The notes under the pieces are model-generated. The model searched no databases. It was not told the origin of the DNA and saw only the letters and a program-made list of their open reading frames with translations. A stretch of 64,000 bases of DNA from Pterobdella sp. o SKG-2022. Its lineage: Eukaryota; Annelida; Clitellata; Hirudinida; Piscicolidae. The stretch lies in assembly GCA_964035795.1 (NCBI GenBank), contig OZ038321.1, positions 13,349,288-13,413,287 of the forward strand, in the 5' to 3' direction. Both the position numbers and the translations under genes were made by a program. Position 1 is the first letter of the stretch, and every line of letters begins with the position of its first letter. This document shows positions 15,891 through 26,640 of this stretch, one piece after another.

Positions 15891-18800
15891 TCAAATGACA
15901 GAAATCTCAATGATAAAACTTTTGAGTTGAGAGCTAAAAATTTTCACTTTTGATTCCACCAAATGACCTTTTAAAGCCCCGGCAAAATCACTTTCATACA
16001 CATTCATGATTTTTTGATCCGGAAACAGTATATGAATGTCAATTTCTTGTGCCACTATTTGATTGGTTGTATCGGTGTTCTGCAAAAAAACCACGATATC
16101 AATATGCGTTTGAGATTTTGACAACAGTTTTAATGAAACCAGAGATATGTTTGGGGGAAGAGATGAATGAATGAAGGATGACGAATGATCAGTAGATAAT
16201 AAATTGATAGGAAGCTTTTGGCTAGTAGTATGTTCAAAAGCTAATTCAAAAGCAATTAAAGGATTTTCAATAGAAATGCTTTTTTTTGTTACATAAGGTG
16301 TGGCGAAAAGTTCTTTGTTTGGATTCGAACCGATACCCTCTTGTTCTTCAGGAATAATGATGAATTGTGAGTTCAAAGGTTTGTTGTCAGTCACTCCTTG
16401 ACTCAATCCTCTCCAATCATCCTGCTCTAGCTTTCGATCGAGCATCACTTCCATTTTGCTTCGTTTGAGGGTGACACCATGGGTTGATGAGGTGAGAAGG
16501 TTGAGACGGAGAGATGGAGACTGATGTATGTACATGAGGTTGGTGATGGCATAAAAATTACCTTGGGTAGTTAACTTTTGTCTATATTTCCTTTTAACCA
16601 TTTGAAGTCCGTTTGCATCAGTGTAGAAAGAATTAGGACTGTCAACGTTAACCTCTAATGCAATCTCATAGTTTCTTTCGTTTCTAATGTCAACAAAGGT
16701 TTCTAACAAAATTTCTTTTGCTATGATATTTTCGGTATGAGTGATTGTGATAGTTTGAGAAAAGTTTGATGAATATTCTAACGTTAAAGACGATTTTACT
16801 TGTCCTTCATTGAGTGTTAAATTGAGACTGTGGTGAGGAATGGTCTGGGCATCAGTAAAAGGGAGAAAAATGTAAGCACCGCTCTTGTCAAAGAAAGGTT
16901 TGAAGAAACTGCCAGTGATGTAGTTTGAAAAACGAAGACCAAACTTCAAATTTGTATTAGAGTTTTTTAGAAAGATATGTTGAATAGAGTTGGAAAGGAA
17001 TGAAAAAGGTATGTGAAAGTATTTATTATTCAAATCAAAATGTTCATTTTGTGCGTTATCATTTAAACTTCTTAATTTTCGTATTTTGCTTACTACATTT
17101 TGGCATTCGAAAGAACTTTCTGTTTCTTCTGAAGAAACATTTACATATAAAAACGAAAAAGCCTGAATGTCTACAAAAAAAGACACCTCATATTTGACTT
17201 GTTTGCCATTTAATGGAGATTTTTCAACTTGACATTTTGCGAAAACTTTTTTGGATTTGAAAAATTTTGAAACAAAAATATTTTTTTCCCTTTTCTTAAG
17301 ATACAATTTTACTAAAAATGTTCTTGAATTAGCCATTGGATTGAAAAACATATAAGTCTTTGGCAATTTCAAATCTTGAATCACATGCTCGTTTTGATAA
17401 GATAAAACAGGATTTAAGTCAACAAGAGATAAAAAATAATGCGTTTTCAAGTTAAAGCGCAAGTAAGAGATGAGACTGACAATCGTTTGATGCAGTATGT
17501 CAAGGTTCTGGGAGATTTGTTCATAGAGAGCATTTATAACATGTATTCGAGAAGTACCGGTAATAGTGTCATGGTGGTTGTATATAGAAAGTTGATCTCT
17601 CAAATCTACCAATTTATTTTCAATTTCATGTAAAAACGACTTATCTTCATTGTGGCTTCCTGCTTTAAGGTAACTATAAACCAGCAATAAATCCACATTT
17701 CTGAGGTAGAAGGAACATTTTCTGATGAGCAATTTAAGGTGAGGACGAGTGGTGTAAAGTCCACTCCAATAATCTTTACCTCGGTCACTGTAAGGGTAAA
17801 AATCACCTTTCAGAGAAGGCATCTGACTGGATTTTATGCTTTTTTTAGCTGCTTTTAAATAATTTCCAATTGTCGAATATTGTATATTTAGGTTGAAGTT
17901 ATTTTTATTAATATAATTGAAAAGCTTATCCAGGTTTTCGAATTGATTTTTCCATTCATAACTATTTGAAAATGTGAAATCATCTCCAACCAAATGAAGA
18001 ACATGGTCATGTCTAAAAAGAGAATGCTTTTTCCTTATTTGTTCAGCTAACAAAGAAGCTTTTTGGTGTATATTATCATCATTAATAGTTTCTACTGCTG
18101 AATACACACCCTTGTTCCAGCACTTATTTTTATTGAAATCAAATTGACAACAAATCTCATAATTGGGACCACAAGCATATGATATAGCATAAGACATAGC
18201 TGGACTCATGTGTGTGAACACTGATGATTTTTTGTAATTGTTATCAAATAAAGAAATAATTTCATCATTTTCATTCAGCCATAAGAACTCTCCTTCTTTT
18301 TTCAAATTTAGATACTCTTTCATAGCATAGTGAGTTCTTTGGATATAAAGATATTCAATGCCTGAGTGATACAGTATATAAGTTAAAGCAGAAGAATGTC
18401 CAAAAGAATCCAAAGACCAGGCAGAATCAATAGTGATATCAAAAGTAGAATGAAGCCACTTCCTGCCTTCATGTAGTTGGTCTAATATGCCCATATAATG
18501 GCTTGTTGCTTCATCTACCTCTATCATAGAACCTGTCAAAATTTCAAATCTTTTTTCTTTAATTAATTTTTTGAAAAAACTTTGATCTTCATTTTGCAAA
18601 TTATTATACCATTTTTTAATAAACCACACTTCAGACCAAACAAATGTATATGAAGGATTTGCTTTCAACTGATCTAATACTGTGTCCAAAATTTTAGAAG
18701 AAGTGTGGTAGAAATATTCATTGGGTGTGTTCAACCAGCCTGCATCATTGTGTGAAAAAGGCACCACATGAACATTGATTTTAGCTTTGTAGTTTGTTCC

Positions 18801-19034
18801 AAGTGTTTTATAAAACATATTCCACCCTGTGTGTGTCCAAAAATAAGTAGGATATTTCATGTTCATTTCATTAAGTATATCATAAGAAGATTTCAAAGAC
18901 GCTTTCAGTTCTTTTGAATAGTTTTCTTCAAAAATAATAAAAGTATTCAAAAGACTTATTAAAATTAAAGCCAAAATGTGTTTTAATGTTACTCTTCTTC
19001 TAAAACTAAAACATTTACACCAAAAACGGAGCAT
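15891..19034 (-). CDS. MAN2A-like: alpha-mannosidase II-like (GH38), intronless
   Basis: One uninterrupted 1047-residue reading frame, close to the usual size of Golgi alpha-mannosidase II (about 1100-1150). A short basic cytosolic tail (Arg12-Arg14) and one hydrophobic segment (~20-36) predict a type II Golgi membrane protein. Glycoside hydrolase 38 hallmarks are present: SHNDAGW (His95, Asp97, zinc), SLDSFGHS (Asp209, nucleophile and zinc), GDDF (Asp351/352 region, acid/base candidate), GDFYPYSDR with DYWSGLYTTRP (~410-431), and YNHHDTITGTSR (His487/488, zinc). CCQFDF (~295-300) is typical of the MAN2A subgroup rather than the lysosomal enzyme. The usual Pro of HNDPGW is Ala. Expected activity is removal of alpha-1,3/1,6 mannoses from GlcNAcMan5GlcNAc2 N-glycans. 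The lack of introns, unlike the spliced genes around it, suggests a retrocopy or ancestral intron loss. All catalytic residues I can place are kept. Confidence 0.94.
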   Translation of the reverse strand: MLRFWCKCFSFRRRVTLKHILALILISLLNTFIIFEENYSKELKASLKSSYDILNEMNMKYPTYFWTHTGWNMFYKTLGTNYKAKINVHVVPFSHNDAGWLNTPNEYFYHTSSKILDTVLDQLKANPSYTFVWSEVWFIKKWYNNLQNEDQSFFKKLIKEKRFEILTGSMIEVDEATSHYMGILDQLHEGRKWLHSTFDITIDSAWSLDSFGHSSALTYILYHSGIEYLYIQRTHYAMKEYLNLKKEGEFLWLNENDEIISLFDNNYKKSSVFTHMSPAMSYAISYACGPNYEICCQFDFNKNKCWNKGVYSAVETINDDNIHQKASLLAEQIRKKHSLFRHDHVLHLVGDDFTFSNSYEWKNQFENLDKLFNYINKNNFNLNIQYSTIGNYLKAAKKSIKSSQMPSLKGDFYPYSDRGKDYWSGLYTTRPHLKLLIRKCSFYLRNVDLLLVYSYLKAGSHNEDKSFLHEIENKLVDLRDQLSIYNHHDTITGTSRIHVINALYEQISQNLDILHQTIVSLISYLRFNLKTHYFLSLVDLNPVLSYQNEHVIQDLKLPKTYMFFNPMANSRTFLVKLYLKKREKNIFVSKFFKSKKVFAKCQVEKSPLNGKQVKYEVSFFVDIQAFSFLYVNVSSEETESSFECQNVVSKIRKLRSLNDNAQNEHFDLNNKYFHIPFSFLSNSIQHIFLKNSNTNLKFGLRFSNYITGSFFKPFFDKSGAYIFLPFTDAQTIPHHSLNLTLNEGQVKSSLTLEYSSNFSQTITITHTENIIAKEILLETFVDIRNERNYEIALEVNVDSPNSFYTDANGLQMVKRKYRQKLTTQGNFYAITNLMYIHQSPSLRLNLLTSSTHGVTLKRSKMEVMLDRKLEQDDWRGLSQGVTDNKPLNSQFIIIPEEQEGIGSNPNKELFATPYVTKKSISIENPLIAFELAFEHTTSQKLPINLLSTDHSSSFIHSSLPPNISLVSLKLLSKSQTHIDIVVFLQNTDTTNQIVAQEIDIHILFPDQKIMNVYESDFAGALKGHLVESKVKIFSSQLKSFIIEISVI

Positions 19035-19329
19035 TTTTTAAATTAATTTCTTAGAGCAGCTGAAACTATTAGTTTTATGCGAAAAATATATTATCTATCT
19101 AATTACTGGATGTTAATGAAAATATAAGTTTTCAGTGGTAATACAGTAAATAATACAACGAGTTGTCAACCTTTCAAATTTCATATATTTATTTTATTTC
19201 AATGTAAGCAAGCGATAAAATATAATATTTTGTGCATAAATTATATCAAAATGTAATGTTTGATTTGCAGTTTTTATTTTGGTTTGAATATGTTTAATTT
19301 TACAGATTACAAAATTTATACGTTATTGA
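19035..19329. promoter_or_regulatory. divergent promoter interval, mannosidase / Asn-rich gene
   Basis: The start codons of the mannosidase (minus) and the Asn-rich protein (plus) are 295 bases apart, so this AT-rich interval probably serves both. No specific motif is assigned. It is the second ~300 bp head-to-head pair in the window. Confidence 0.45.
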
Positions 19330-21825
19330 ATGTTTTTTGAATATATCTCACAAAATGACATGAATGGGTTTTATGTATCTGAGGAAGTAAGCTTTTCGAG
19401 TTTGTTTGCAACTCCAATTACCAAAAACATAAAAAACAATCAAATCAAAACATTGAAAAACATTTTGAAAACAAATTTTGATGAAAACAGTGTAGCTAGA
19501 AGTGATAAGCCAAAACATGTATTTTTTAATGAGAAAATCAAAGTGATTTGGGGCTGTGGTGAGTCAAGTGATGAAATTCTAAATGACACTAAATGCTCTC
19601 TTTCCCTTCATAGATCTCCATTAAAACGTGTGCTAAACAAGCGATTTTGGTCTTTTAAACGTTCAAAAAAACAAACAAAACATTCAGCTAAGGAACAAGA
19701 AGAGGAAGAAGATGATGAAGAGTTGTACATTGTAGATGATTTAGAAGCAAATGTGCCAATAGTTGTATTAAAGAGGAACATTGATTGTTTTAAATGCAAT
19801 GTCACAGCCCCATTAGCCACTATGGATGACCTGGGTGTGTTTGAAAACTTTTCTGATGAGGAGGATGATGGAGGATGGATTGATGGCATTGATGAGGAAA
19901 GTGATAAGGATGATACTATCATTAATAATGAAATAATCAAAAACAATGAATTGTATAAAGAAAATATAAAAGAAAACATTATTGAAAATATAGATAATAA
20001 CTGTAAAAGTTTAATTGATAATAAAATACATAATGAACATGATTTTCCAGTTAAAGATAAAGAATGTAATAAAGCCAAGGATTTATGCAATAATGACAAT
20101 AATGAGTGGCATATAAATGATCTTGAAATGATGAATATTAGTGTTCACGAGACAATTCCATCAGAAGTAACCAAAGATATTAATAATAATAAGGTTCTTC
20201 ATTCTTTGGTAGGTGAAGTTGATAACAATTTCATTAATAATAAAACTACTAATAATATGAATATAATTAATAAAAGTCATAATAAAAACTATTTTCTTAA
20301 AGAGATTAATAACAATAATTTAATGGATAAAATAAACAATAGCATAGAACAGTTACTGGCTAAAGATATAGAAAATAAAAGAGTATCAAAAAATAGAAAT
20401 GGTGGCATGAGGATTGAGGATATAACATCACTTCCTGATGATGTGGCCATCATTTACAATGAAAATTTCAAAACTGATACTCATTGTGTTTCCAAAAGTG
20501 ACTTCAACAATAAAAATAAAAGTTCTAATAATAAAAATAATGCTCACATTTTTGATACAACTTTTGATAATATTAGTAGTTATGATGAAATTGATATGAT
20601 GGGAAAAGAAGAAGCTTCATGCAATTACAAGGTAAATTCCAACATTACACAAGACTTAACGAATAACAATGATGAGGATAATTGTTTGGTTTCAAGTATA
20701 GAATCTATAGAGAAATGTGTGTATGATATTCAAATAAAAGAGGTAGCTAATAATAAGTATGATGATGGAAACAATGGCGGTGATAAAAATTTAAATTATA
20801 CTGCTAATGATAATGATGAAATTGATGGTTTGAATGGGACTGATAAAGAATTATTAATTGAAGTTGATGATGACAACTATTGTATTTGTCCTAGTTATCC
20901 AAAAGAAAGCCATTATAACGTTCATAATAACAATAATAACAGCAGTAATACTACTAAAAATATTAATAATAATTTTGCTGACAGTAAAAATGATACTGAA
21001 ATTAAAATTGACATGAGCAATGATATTAGTAAAACTAGAAGTTTAGTTGACGTTATCAATAATAACGCTACAAGCAACGTGAACAACAATAAAGATGAAG
21101 CTGATGAAAGTAATGAGAATACAAACGTTGATAATTTACATTATAATAAAGACCTCAAGGATTTTCCAAAAAAAGATAATAATGAGATCAATGGTACGAA
21201 AGATGTGAATAACTATGAGGATAATCATATAAATGTTGTTGAAAAAGGTTTTAAGGATGGAATTAATGACAAAGGTAATAAAAGGAAAGAAAATTATGGA
21301 AAACAATACAATTCAACAAAATATCAAAAGAAAATAACAAACATTCGCACAAAAAAAAAAATGGAAAATTTAACATCAGCTAAAGAGACACACCAGCAAA
21401 AACTATCGTTTTTACTAGAAAAAAATGAAAAGAAAAATAGACAAAAGACAAAGATCAGTGAAAGCAATAGCCAAAAAATGAATGAGAGGTTGGTTGATAG
21501 AGAGAATATAAAAGTAAATGAAAAAATCGTGAAAAAGAATGGAGAAAGAATGGAAAAAATAAAAGATAAAAGTTTGATTATTAAGAAAGATAATATTGAG
21601 AAAAAAGAAAGAACTAATGAAAAAATAAAGCTAGCAAATTATGATAATAATATAAGGGATAGACAGAATAAAATGATTAAAAGTCAAAAAAGTCTTCAAA
21701 ACAGAAAGAAAGGAACAATCGAAAAAGAGCAAGGATTTGACGAGAGACAGATTGACTTTCCACTATCATCCTCCCTTCAATTGCACAAGTCTCTTGTGTG
21801 GAGCTTCCATCAAGACACTCTTTAA
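19330..21825 (+). CDS. Asn-rich, acidic/basic low-complexity protein, unknown
   Basis: A single open frame of 831 residues that I cannot assign to a family. Residues 1-80 are of ordinary composition and include KHVFF (62-66), which fits the [RK]-x-V-x-F consensus for docking to protein phosphatase 1, followed by NEKIKVIWG. Next come a basic patch (~100-115), an acidic run (Glu/Asp, ~121-133) and a short globular-looking part with DCFKCNV and DDLGVFENFSDEEDD. Residues ~190-640 are Asn/Asp-rich. Residues ~645-795 are Lys/Asn/Glu-rich and probably helical. The ordinary tail ends SLQLHKSLVWSFHQDTL. Preservation of 831 codons in 70%-AT DNA, a conventional head and tail, and the head-to-head position with the mannosidase argue that it is real. 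The nearby AATAAA at 22228-22233 is a possible poly(A) signal. Upstream exons cannot be excluded. Confidence 0.7.
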   Translation: MFFEYISQNDMNGFYVSEEVSFSSLFATPITKNIKNNQIKTLKNILKTNFDENSVARSDKPKHVFFNEKIKVIWGCGESSDEILNDTKCSLSLHRSPLKRVLNKRFWSFKRSKKQTKHSAKEQEEEEDDEELYIVDDLEANVPIVVLKRNIDCFKCNVTAPLATMDDLGVFENFSDEEDDGGWIDGIDEESDKDDTIINNEIIKNNELYKENIKENIIENIDNNCKSLIDNKIHNEHDFPVKDKECNKAKDLCNNDNNEWHINDLEMMNISVHETIPSEVTKDINNNKVLHSLVGEVDNNFINNKTTNNMNIINKSHNKNYFLKEINNNNLMDKINNSIEQLLAKDIENKRVSKNRNGGMRIEDITSLPDDVAIIYNENFKTDTHCVSKSDFNNKNKSSNNKNNAHIFDTTFDNISSYDEIDMMGKEEASCNYKVNSNITQDLTNNNDEDNCLVSSIESIEKCVYDIQIKEVANNKYDDGNNGGDKNLNYTANDNDEIDGLNGTDKELLIEVDDDNYCICPSYPKESHYNVHNNNNNSSNTTKNINNNFADSKNDTEIKIDMSNDISKTRSLVDVINNNATSNVNNNKDEADESNENTNVDNLHYNKDLKDFPKKDNNEINGTKDVNNYEDNHINVVEKGFKDGINDKGNKRKENYGKQYNSTKYQKKITNIRTKKKMENLTSAKETHQQKLSFLLEKNEKKNRQKTKISESNSQKMNERLVDRENIKVNEKIVKKNGERMEKIKDKSLIIKKDNIEKKERTNEKIKLANYDNNIRDRQNKMIKSQKSLQNRKKGTIEKEQGFDERQIDFPLSSSLQLHKSLVWSFHQDTL

Positions 21826-24360
21826 TATTCACCTTTGGCCTCATTAGTCGTTTAAAAAAAGAATATCGATAGTACTAATGATAGTCATAGTATCAATAAG
21901 AACTACTTGAATATAAATATAAGATGCATGCATATAATAAGTTTTTATTGATTTCTTAAACTTGTCACGGCATTATAGTTACTATGTAGTATATTCAACT
22001 CTATTTCTTTTTTATAATGATATCAGTAGGAACTAAGGTGAATGTAGAAGTTTTAGTTAATTTATACAGTGCTAGAGTATTTAAACTAGTCTACATCTTA
22101 ATTATGTATTTGATTTTAAGGTATCCATGTTTTTTTCATTATCCTATGTTCCTACATGAAGGTATGTAACATACCTTATTTTCACCATAAGGCTGTTAAT
22201 CGTTCATCCTCGGATGCTTTCTTTGCTAATAAAGAACCTAGCTTAGTGTGAGCAGACTGATCAAACTGTCCGTGTGAAGTTTTCCAAGAAAGCATTATTT
22301 TGAGAAGATAATATGTTACCTGCAAGAATTATTGGAAGACAAAGGAAGAATGTTCAGATTCATAACCTGAAAGTATAGCAGTTCTACTAGCTAGCAGGCC
22401 TGAACACCATGGCGCTGAGTTGTTGCCTTTTAACGTCATGTCCAGGATATATATATTCATGTTCATTATTGTTAGCAGTATCTCTGTAGGTACATATCTA
22501 TAAATCTATGATTGTGAGTTTTGTTGGCTCCCATTAAATTCACCATTATTTTTATAATTATTTTTCCAAAGACTGCCTCTGGAGATATTGCCTCTCATAT
22601 ATATCTAGTCAAGTGTCGACAAAATTTACTCTTGATTTCAATATGTTTAATGCTATTTTTTCTTCATTTTTGAGTCATGAATTTATTGTTCAATCATTGT
22701 TATACTTGCATATAATGGAAATTATTGACACATACCATAATAATTAAACAAAAAACTATGATAATGAAAGAAATTAAAAAGATAATAATAGCATTGGTCT
22801 TGCACTGATTGCCTATGCACCACTTTTGGTATTTTGTTCAATTTGTTTGTTTGCTTTGTAGTTAGTTACTTATGATAATATAAGTTATTAATGACACTTA
22901 AAAATGTTTCTTTTATTAATATGATATTTTTTTTACATATTTTGTTTTGAGCTTACTTATAAGATATAACGATGGAAAAGCTAGTTCTCTGTTTATTTGG
23001 CTCAACTTTTGATAATCATTTTGAAGTTTTTGTTTTGATGAGTTATATATTTTTTTTTGACAAGTTTCAATGTAAATAATTTTGTATCCACTCATACACC
23101 AGATGGGGCAACTTTAATATTTCTCAATTATACATTTCGTCTTTGAATAAAATCAAAACTTTTCATTCAAGCAAACGATTGAAAAAAGAAGTTGAAGTAT
23201 ACTCTCTTTCCATATAATAATTTGCTTTAATGTGTTAAGCTTATGAAATTTAACGATTGGAAAGGAATAAAAAATTTATTATCGGACGAAGACTGTCTTA
23301 TGAAGAATATTTTCACTTGGTATGAGTTTAAGAGAAATTGATACAACTTCCCACAGCTCATAAGTTGATGTAAATTAATGTTTGTGTTTTCTGAAACTTA
23401 TTGTATAAGAGAAGATATCAATGAGAAACGTAGGAGGCAGAAATGCTTCTATGTAACTTCATTTTACTACTTCAATGTTACCTATGCTACAGTTTTTACA
23501 CTTTTTATCGATTTTAGCAACAAGAATCGTTAATTAATGTTGCATTAAAAAACTTCTTACATTTTTCATACTTCAAATATCAATTTAACTGAAGGTTATA
23601 TTCAAAAACAGTTTAATCTTATAGTGTTAACAGACCAACATAAGCGTATCAATATATGAGTTTCACTTAAAATATCCCGTTTCTTATTTCTCCAGTAAAT
23701 TTCTTATTTTAATCTCAAAATGAATGTTTGAATTGATTAAAAGTTTGTATTTCAATTCCGTTCGTTTTGACCTCATGTCATGGAGTTCAACTTCATAATA
23801 AGTTCAATCTTCAACTTTTGATTCTATTTAACTTTTTTTTCTTCACACTGTTTTTATTGTATCATACAAATTTTTCTATCACTTTTTTTCAAATAGTTAT
23901 GAATCAGGATTTTCTTATATGTTTTTTTCAATATCTTTTTTCTCCTCTTTCAAATTCGCAGTAGCTCAAATGCTCAGCGATTTTGCTCTCAAACCTTAAG
24001 ATAAGAGAAGATAAAAAAGTTGTGAAGATGAATACTCTCTTTTGAACACAAGATTTTTACATGAAAGTATCATTTTAACCAATAAAATTTCAATTAAAAG
24101 ACTTTTCAGTTCAATGTAAAAATACATGAAGCTATCAACCTTGATTATATTAACATAAAGTATTCATGGACCATACCATAAAACATGTCTATAAAAACTC
24201 TCTATCCATCTTTTAATCATTTTATGACAAAGAATGCATTTTCATTGAATTAAAAAAAAATAACCAAAATTTAAAAAATAATTTTGATAATAATACGAAT
24301 AAAAAAATTAGAATGTTGAAAAATTAGACAAAAGAAAAATAAATAAATAGAAAAAAATAG
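21826..24360. other. gene-free AT-rich stretch with probable 3' UTR
   Basis: The first ~400 bases are probably the 3' UTR of the Asn-rich gene, with AATAAA at 22228-22233. The remainder is AT-rich with no exon, repeat array or transposon domain that I recognise. Confidence 0.5.
22228..22233 (+). terminator. AATAAA, possible poly(A) signal
   Basis: The plus-strand hexamer lies 403 bases after the stop of the Asn-rich frame. Assignment is by position only. Confidence 0.35.
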
Positions 24361-24472
24361 TTAGGCTCTGGCAATGATTTCATAATTCAGAGTGGCAAGG
24401 AGTGTTTTGGCGGGGAAGCTTTTAAGAAATTGCTCAGCCTGCCCATCCCTGTACGCATGTATACTCTTGTAT
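24361..24472 (-). CDS. possible last exon of an unidentified gene
   Basis: A minus-strand block preceded by a purine-poor acceptor (...gagcAG) codes, from phase 1, for 36 residues ending SFPAKTLLATLNYEIIARA and a TAA. Its mixed, non-repetitive composition and GC content stand out from the AT-rich surroundings on both sides. I do not recognise the family and found no upstream exon between 24.5 and 28 kb with confidence. It could be a terminal exon, a pseudogene piece or chance. Confidence 0.3.
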
Positions 24473-25697
24473 CTGCTCTTTTTTCTTTCATTTTTGATGT
24501 GTTTTCATAATTGATTATTTGTCTGTTTTGTTGTCTATTTTTAGTTGAGTTTTTGGTTTATGTTTTTATGAAAAAAATAAACAAAACATTGTTATTGAAA
24601 AATTTTTGTTTTATTAAAATTTTTTTTTCGAACAAGATATATGATGGAAAAATTAAACTTTTAAATTCAATAAAAGGCTCTATTTGAAACGTCAAATAGT
24701 CTGACAACCTTAAGAAGGAACCACGCGAAAACAACATAATATGGCTGAGATTTAATGTCTCAATGCATTGTTTTGTTGTAACTTGTGACGTTGTTATAGA
24801 CTCTGTCAGAAACTCTGATATCATCGATATGTGCTTCTATTTAGCTTCATGAACTCGTATCAAAGGTGCGTCTCAGTTCACAAAGGGGACCTCATGAGGT
24901 CACTTGATGGAGGTTTGTGAGAAAAGGGCAAAATATTGACCCATCACATTACCCAAGCTTCAACACCATCATAAAAGTTTGATACAAAAAATATTGTTTG
25001 TGTAGTTGTATTGAATTTTTTTTGGAAAAACATCGAAAATATGAGTATTTGCTCTAAGCAACGTTGCTTGTCGTCAAGACAGACAATTTAGTGGCAAAGA
25101 TCGACTACATCTAAGCCTCACTAGGGTATAAAAATTAGAAAAACGCACCCTGGCACAGATTGATTGCGAAGTTGTTTAGCATTTTAAAAAATATAAGATA
25201 CATTCCATAAAAACAGAATGAGGCATAAACAAATTGGAATAAGAAATAAAAACTCTTCAAAACAGTATGTGACAATGTAAGTTTGAACCATACAAACGTT
25301 GCAGACACTGCAGGAAGCATGCTGGCATTATGAATCAGCCATAAGATGAGGTTACCGCGTTTCACTGCTTCAAATGATGTTCAAAAAAATGGAGACTGGC
25401 AAAAAGTGCTCAAGTCGCCGCTGAATGTGATGTTGAATGCATGGTTGAAATGGAGTTTTTGGAGGTTCCAATGATACCATTCAATGGTTATTTGTTGTAA
25501 CTATATCGTAGCATAATCCGAGGTTTCCAGAGTAGCAAACGATATTTACAACGTTAAGATACTTAATTCAGTTCTAAATAAAATATATGTTGTATTCGTT
25601 TTATTGTTTTGTTATTAATAACAGTAATAACAAACAATATGGAATGATAAACACCCCATTTCAATAAAGTCCTGACCTTGCTTGCCTCTTTTGACCT
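24473..25697. other. no gene recognised
   Basis: Moderately AT-rich with patches of higher GC around 24840-24970 and 25320-25480, which look like old transposon sequence, but no domain can be named. A 76-residue hydrophobic minus-strand frame (25135-25365) has no supporting signal. Confidence 0.3.
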
Positions 25698-25848
<151 letters not shown>

Positions 25849-25879
25849 GTACAGCTGATAACTTACCAGTGCAAAGTGC

Positions 25880-26640
25880 AATACACGCCATGTCTACAGA
25901 AAAGATTAAGAGAATTGGGTGCTGGAATGTAAATAGCCTTGGCAACCCAACAAAGTTTAGCCTTAAACTGGCGAATGTCATTGGAACCACGCAGAACAAA
26001 AACGTAGCGCTATTAGTGATTTCAGAAACACGAAAAAAGCAGCAAGAACAACAACAATAGCAACAAAAACAATTGAAACAACAGAAGTAACAAAAACAAC
26101 AATGCTAGCCACAACAATCAAAACAATAAAACAAAAAAAATTAAAAATAATAGCAACAAAAACAATCGAAATAACAAGAGCAACAACAACAAAAATAGCA
26201 ACATCAATCAAAACAATAGCAGCAATAACAGCAACAAGAACAAAAACAAGAACATAAGCAACAGTCAAAACAATAGCAGCAACAACAAAAGCAACAATAA
26301 GAAAAAAAGCACCAACAACAATCGAAACAATAGCAACAACAACAATCGAAAAATAGAAGCAACAACAACTACAATAATAGCAACAACAATCAAAACAATA
26401 GCAACAATGACAAAAGTTCTGACAACGCCTTATCCTGCACGTTTCCAAGATGCAACAGAATAGCCGCCAGTAAAGCAGGTCTGGCAAACCACGTGAGACA
26501 GAAGCACCAGACACAAGCAAGCATAAAGTGTCAATACTACGGGCTGAACTTCAAACCACAAGGCATTTTCAACCACAAGAAAAAATGCTCATCTCTCAAT
26601 CCTTTGCACCTACCTCATGGTGGATGAATACAAGAACAGT
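25880..26640 (+). mobile_element. LINE remnant: endonuclease start, Asn/Gln-rich insert, zinc fingers
   Basis: The plus-strand frame has KIKRIGCWNVNSLGNP... then LLVISETR, the first two motifs of a non-LTR endonuclease (Asn of CWNVNSL, Glu of SETR). An Asn/Gln-rich CAA/AAT minisatellite follows (26035-26410). The frame then reads CTFPRCNRIAASKAGLANH...H and IKCQYYGLNFKPQGIFNH, two C2H2-like fingers of the kind found at the C-terminus of some LINE ORF2 proteins. The rest of the endonuclease and all of the RT are absent, so a large internal part has been lost and replaced by, or collapsed into, the repeat. Confidence 0.65.
26035..26410. repeat. CAA/AAT-rich minisatellite
   Basis: Imperfect tandem units built from AACAAC, AATCRAAACAAT and AGCAAC. 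On the plus strand they code for Asn/Gln/Ser. On the minus strand they give a spurious Val/Ala/Ile-rich frame. Confidence 0.85.

Noticed and set aside
19608..20099. 163-codon minus-strand Ser/Leu-rich frame
   Set aside because: Antisense shadow of the acidic part of the Asn-rich gene.
25135..25365. 76-codon hydrophobic minus-strand frame
   Set aside because: No splice signals, family match or composition different from AT-rich noise.
25978..26520. 180-codon minus-strand Val/Ala/Ile-rich frame resembling a membrane protein
   Set aside because: It is the antisense of the CAA/AAT minisatellite inside a LINE remnant.
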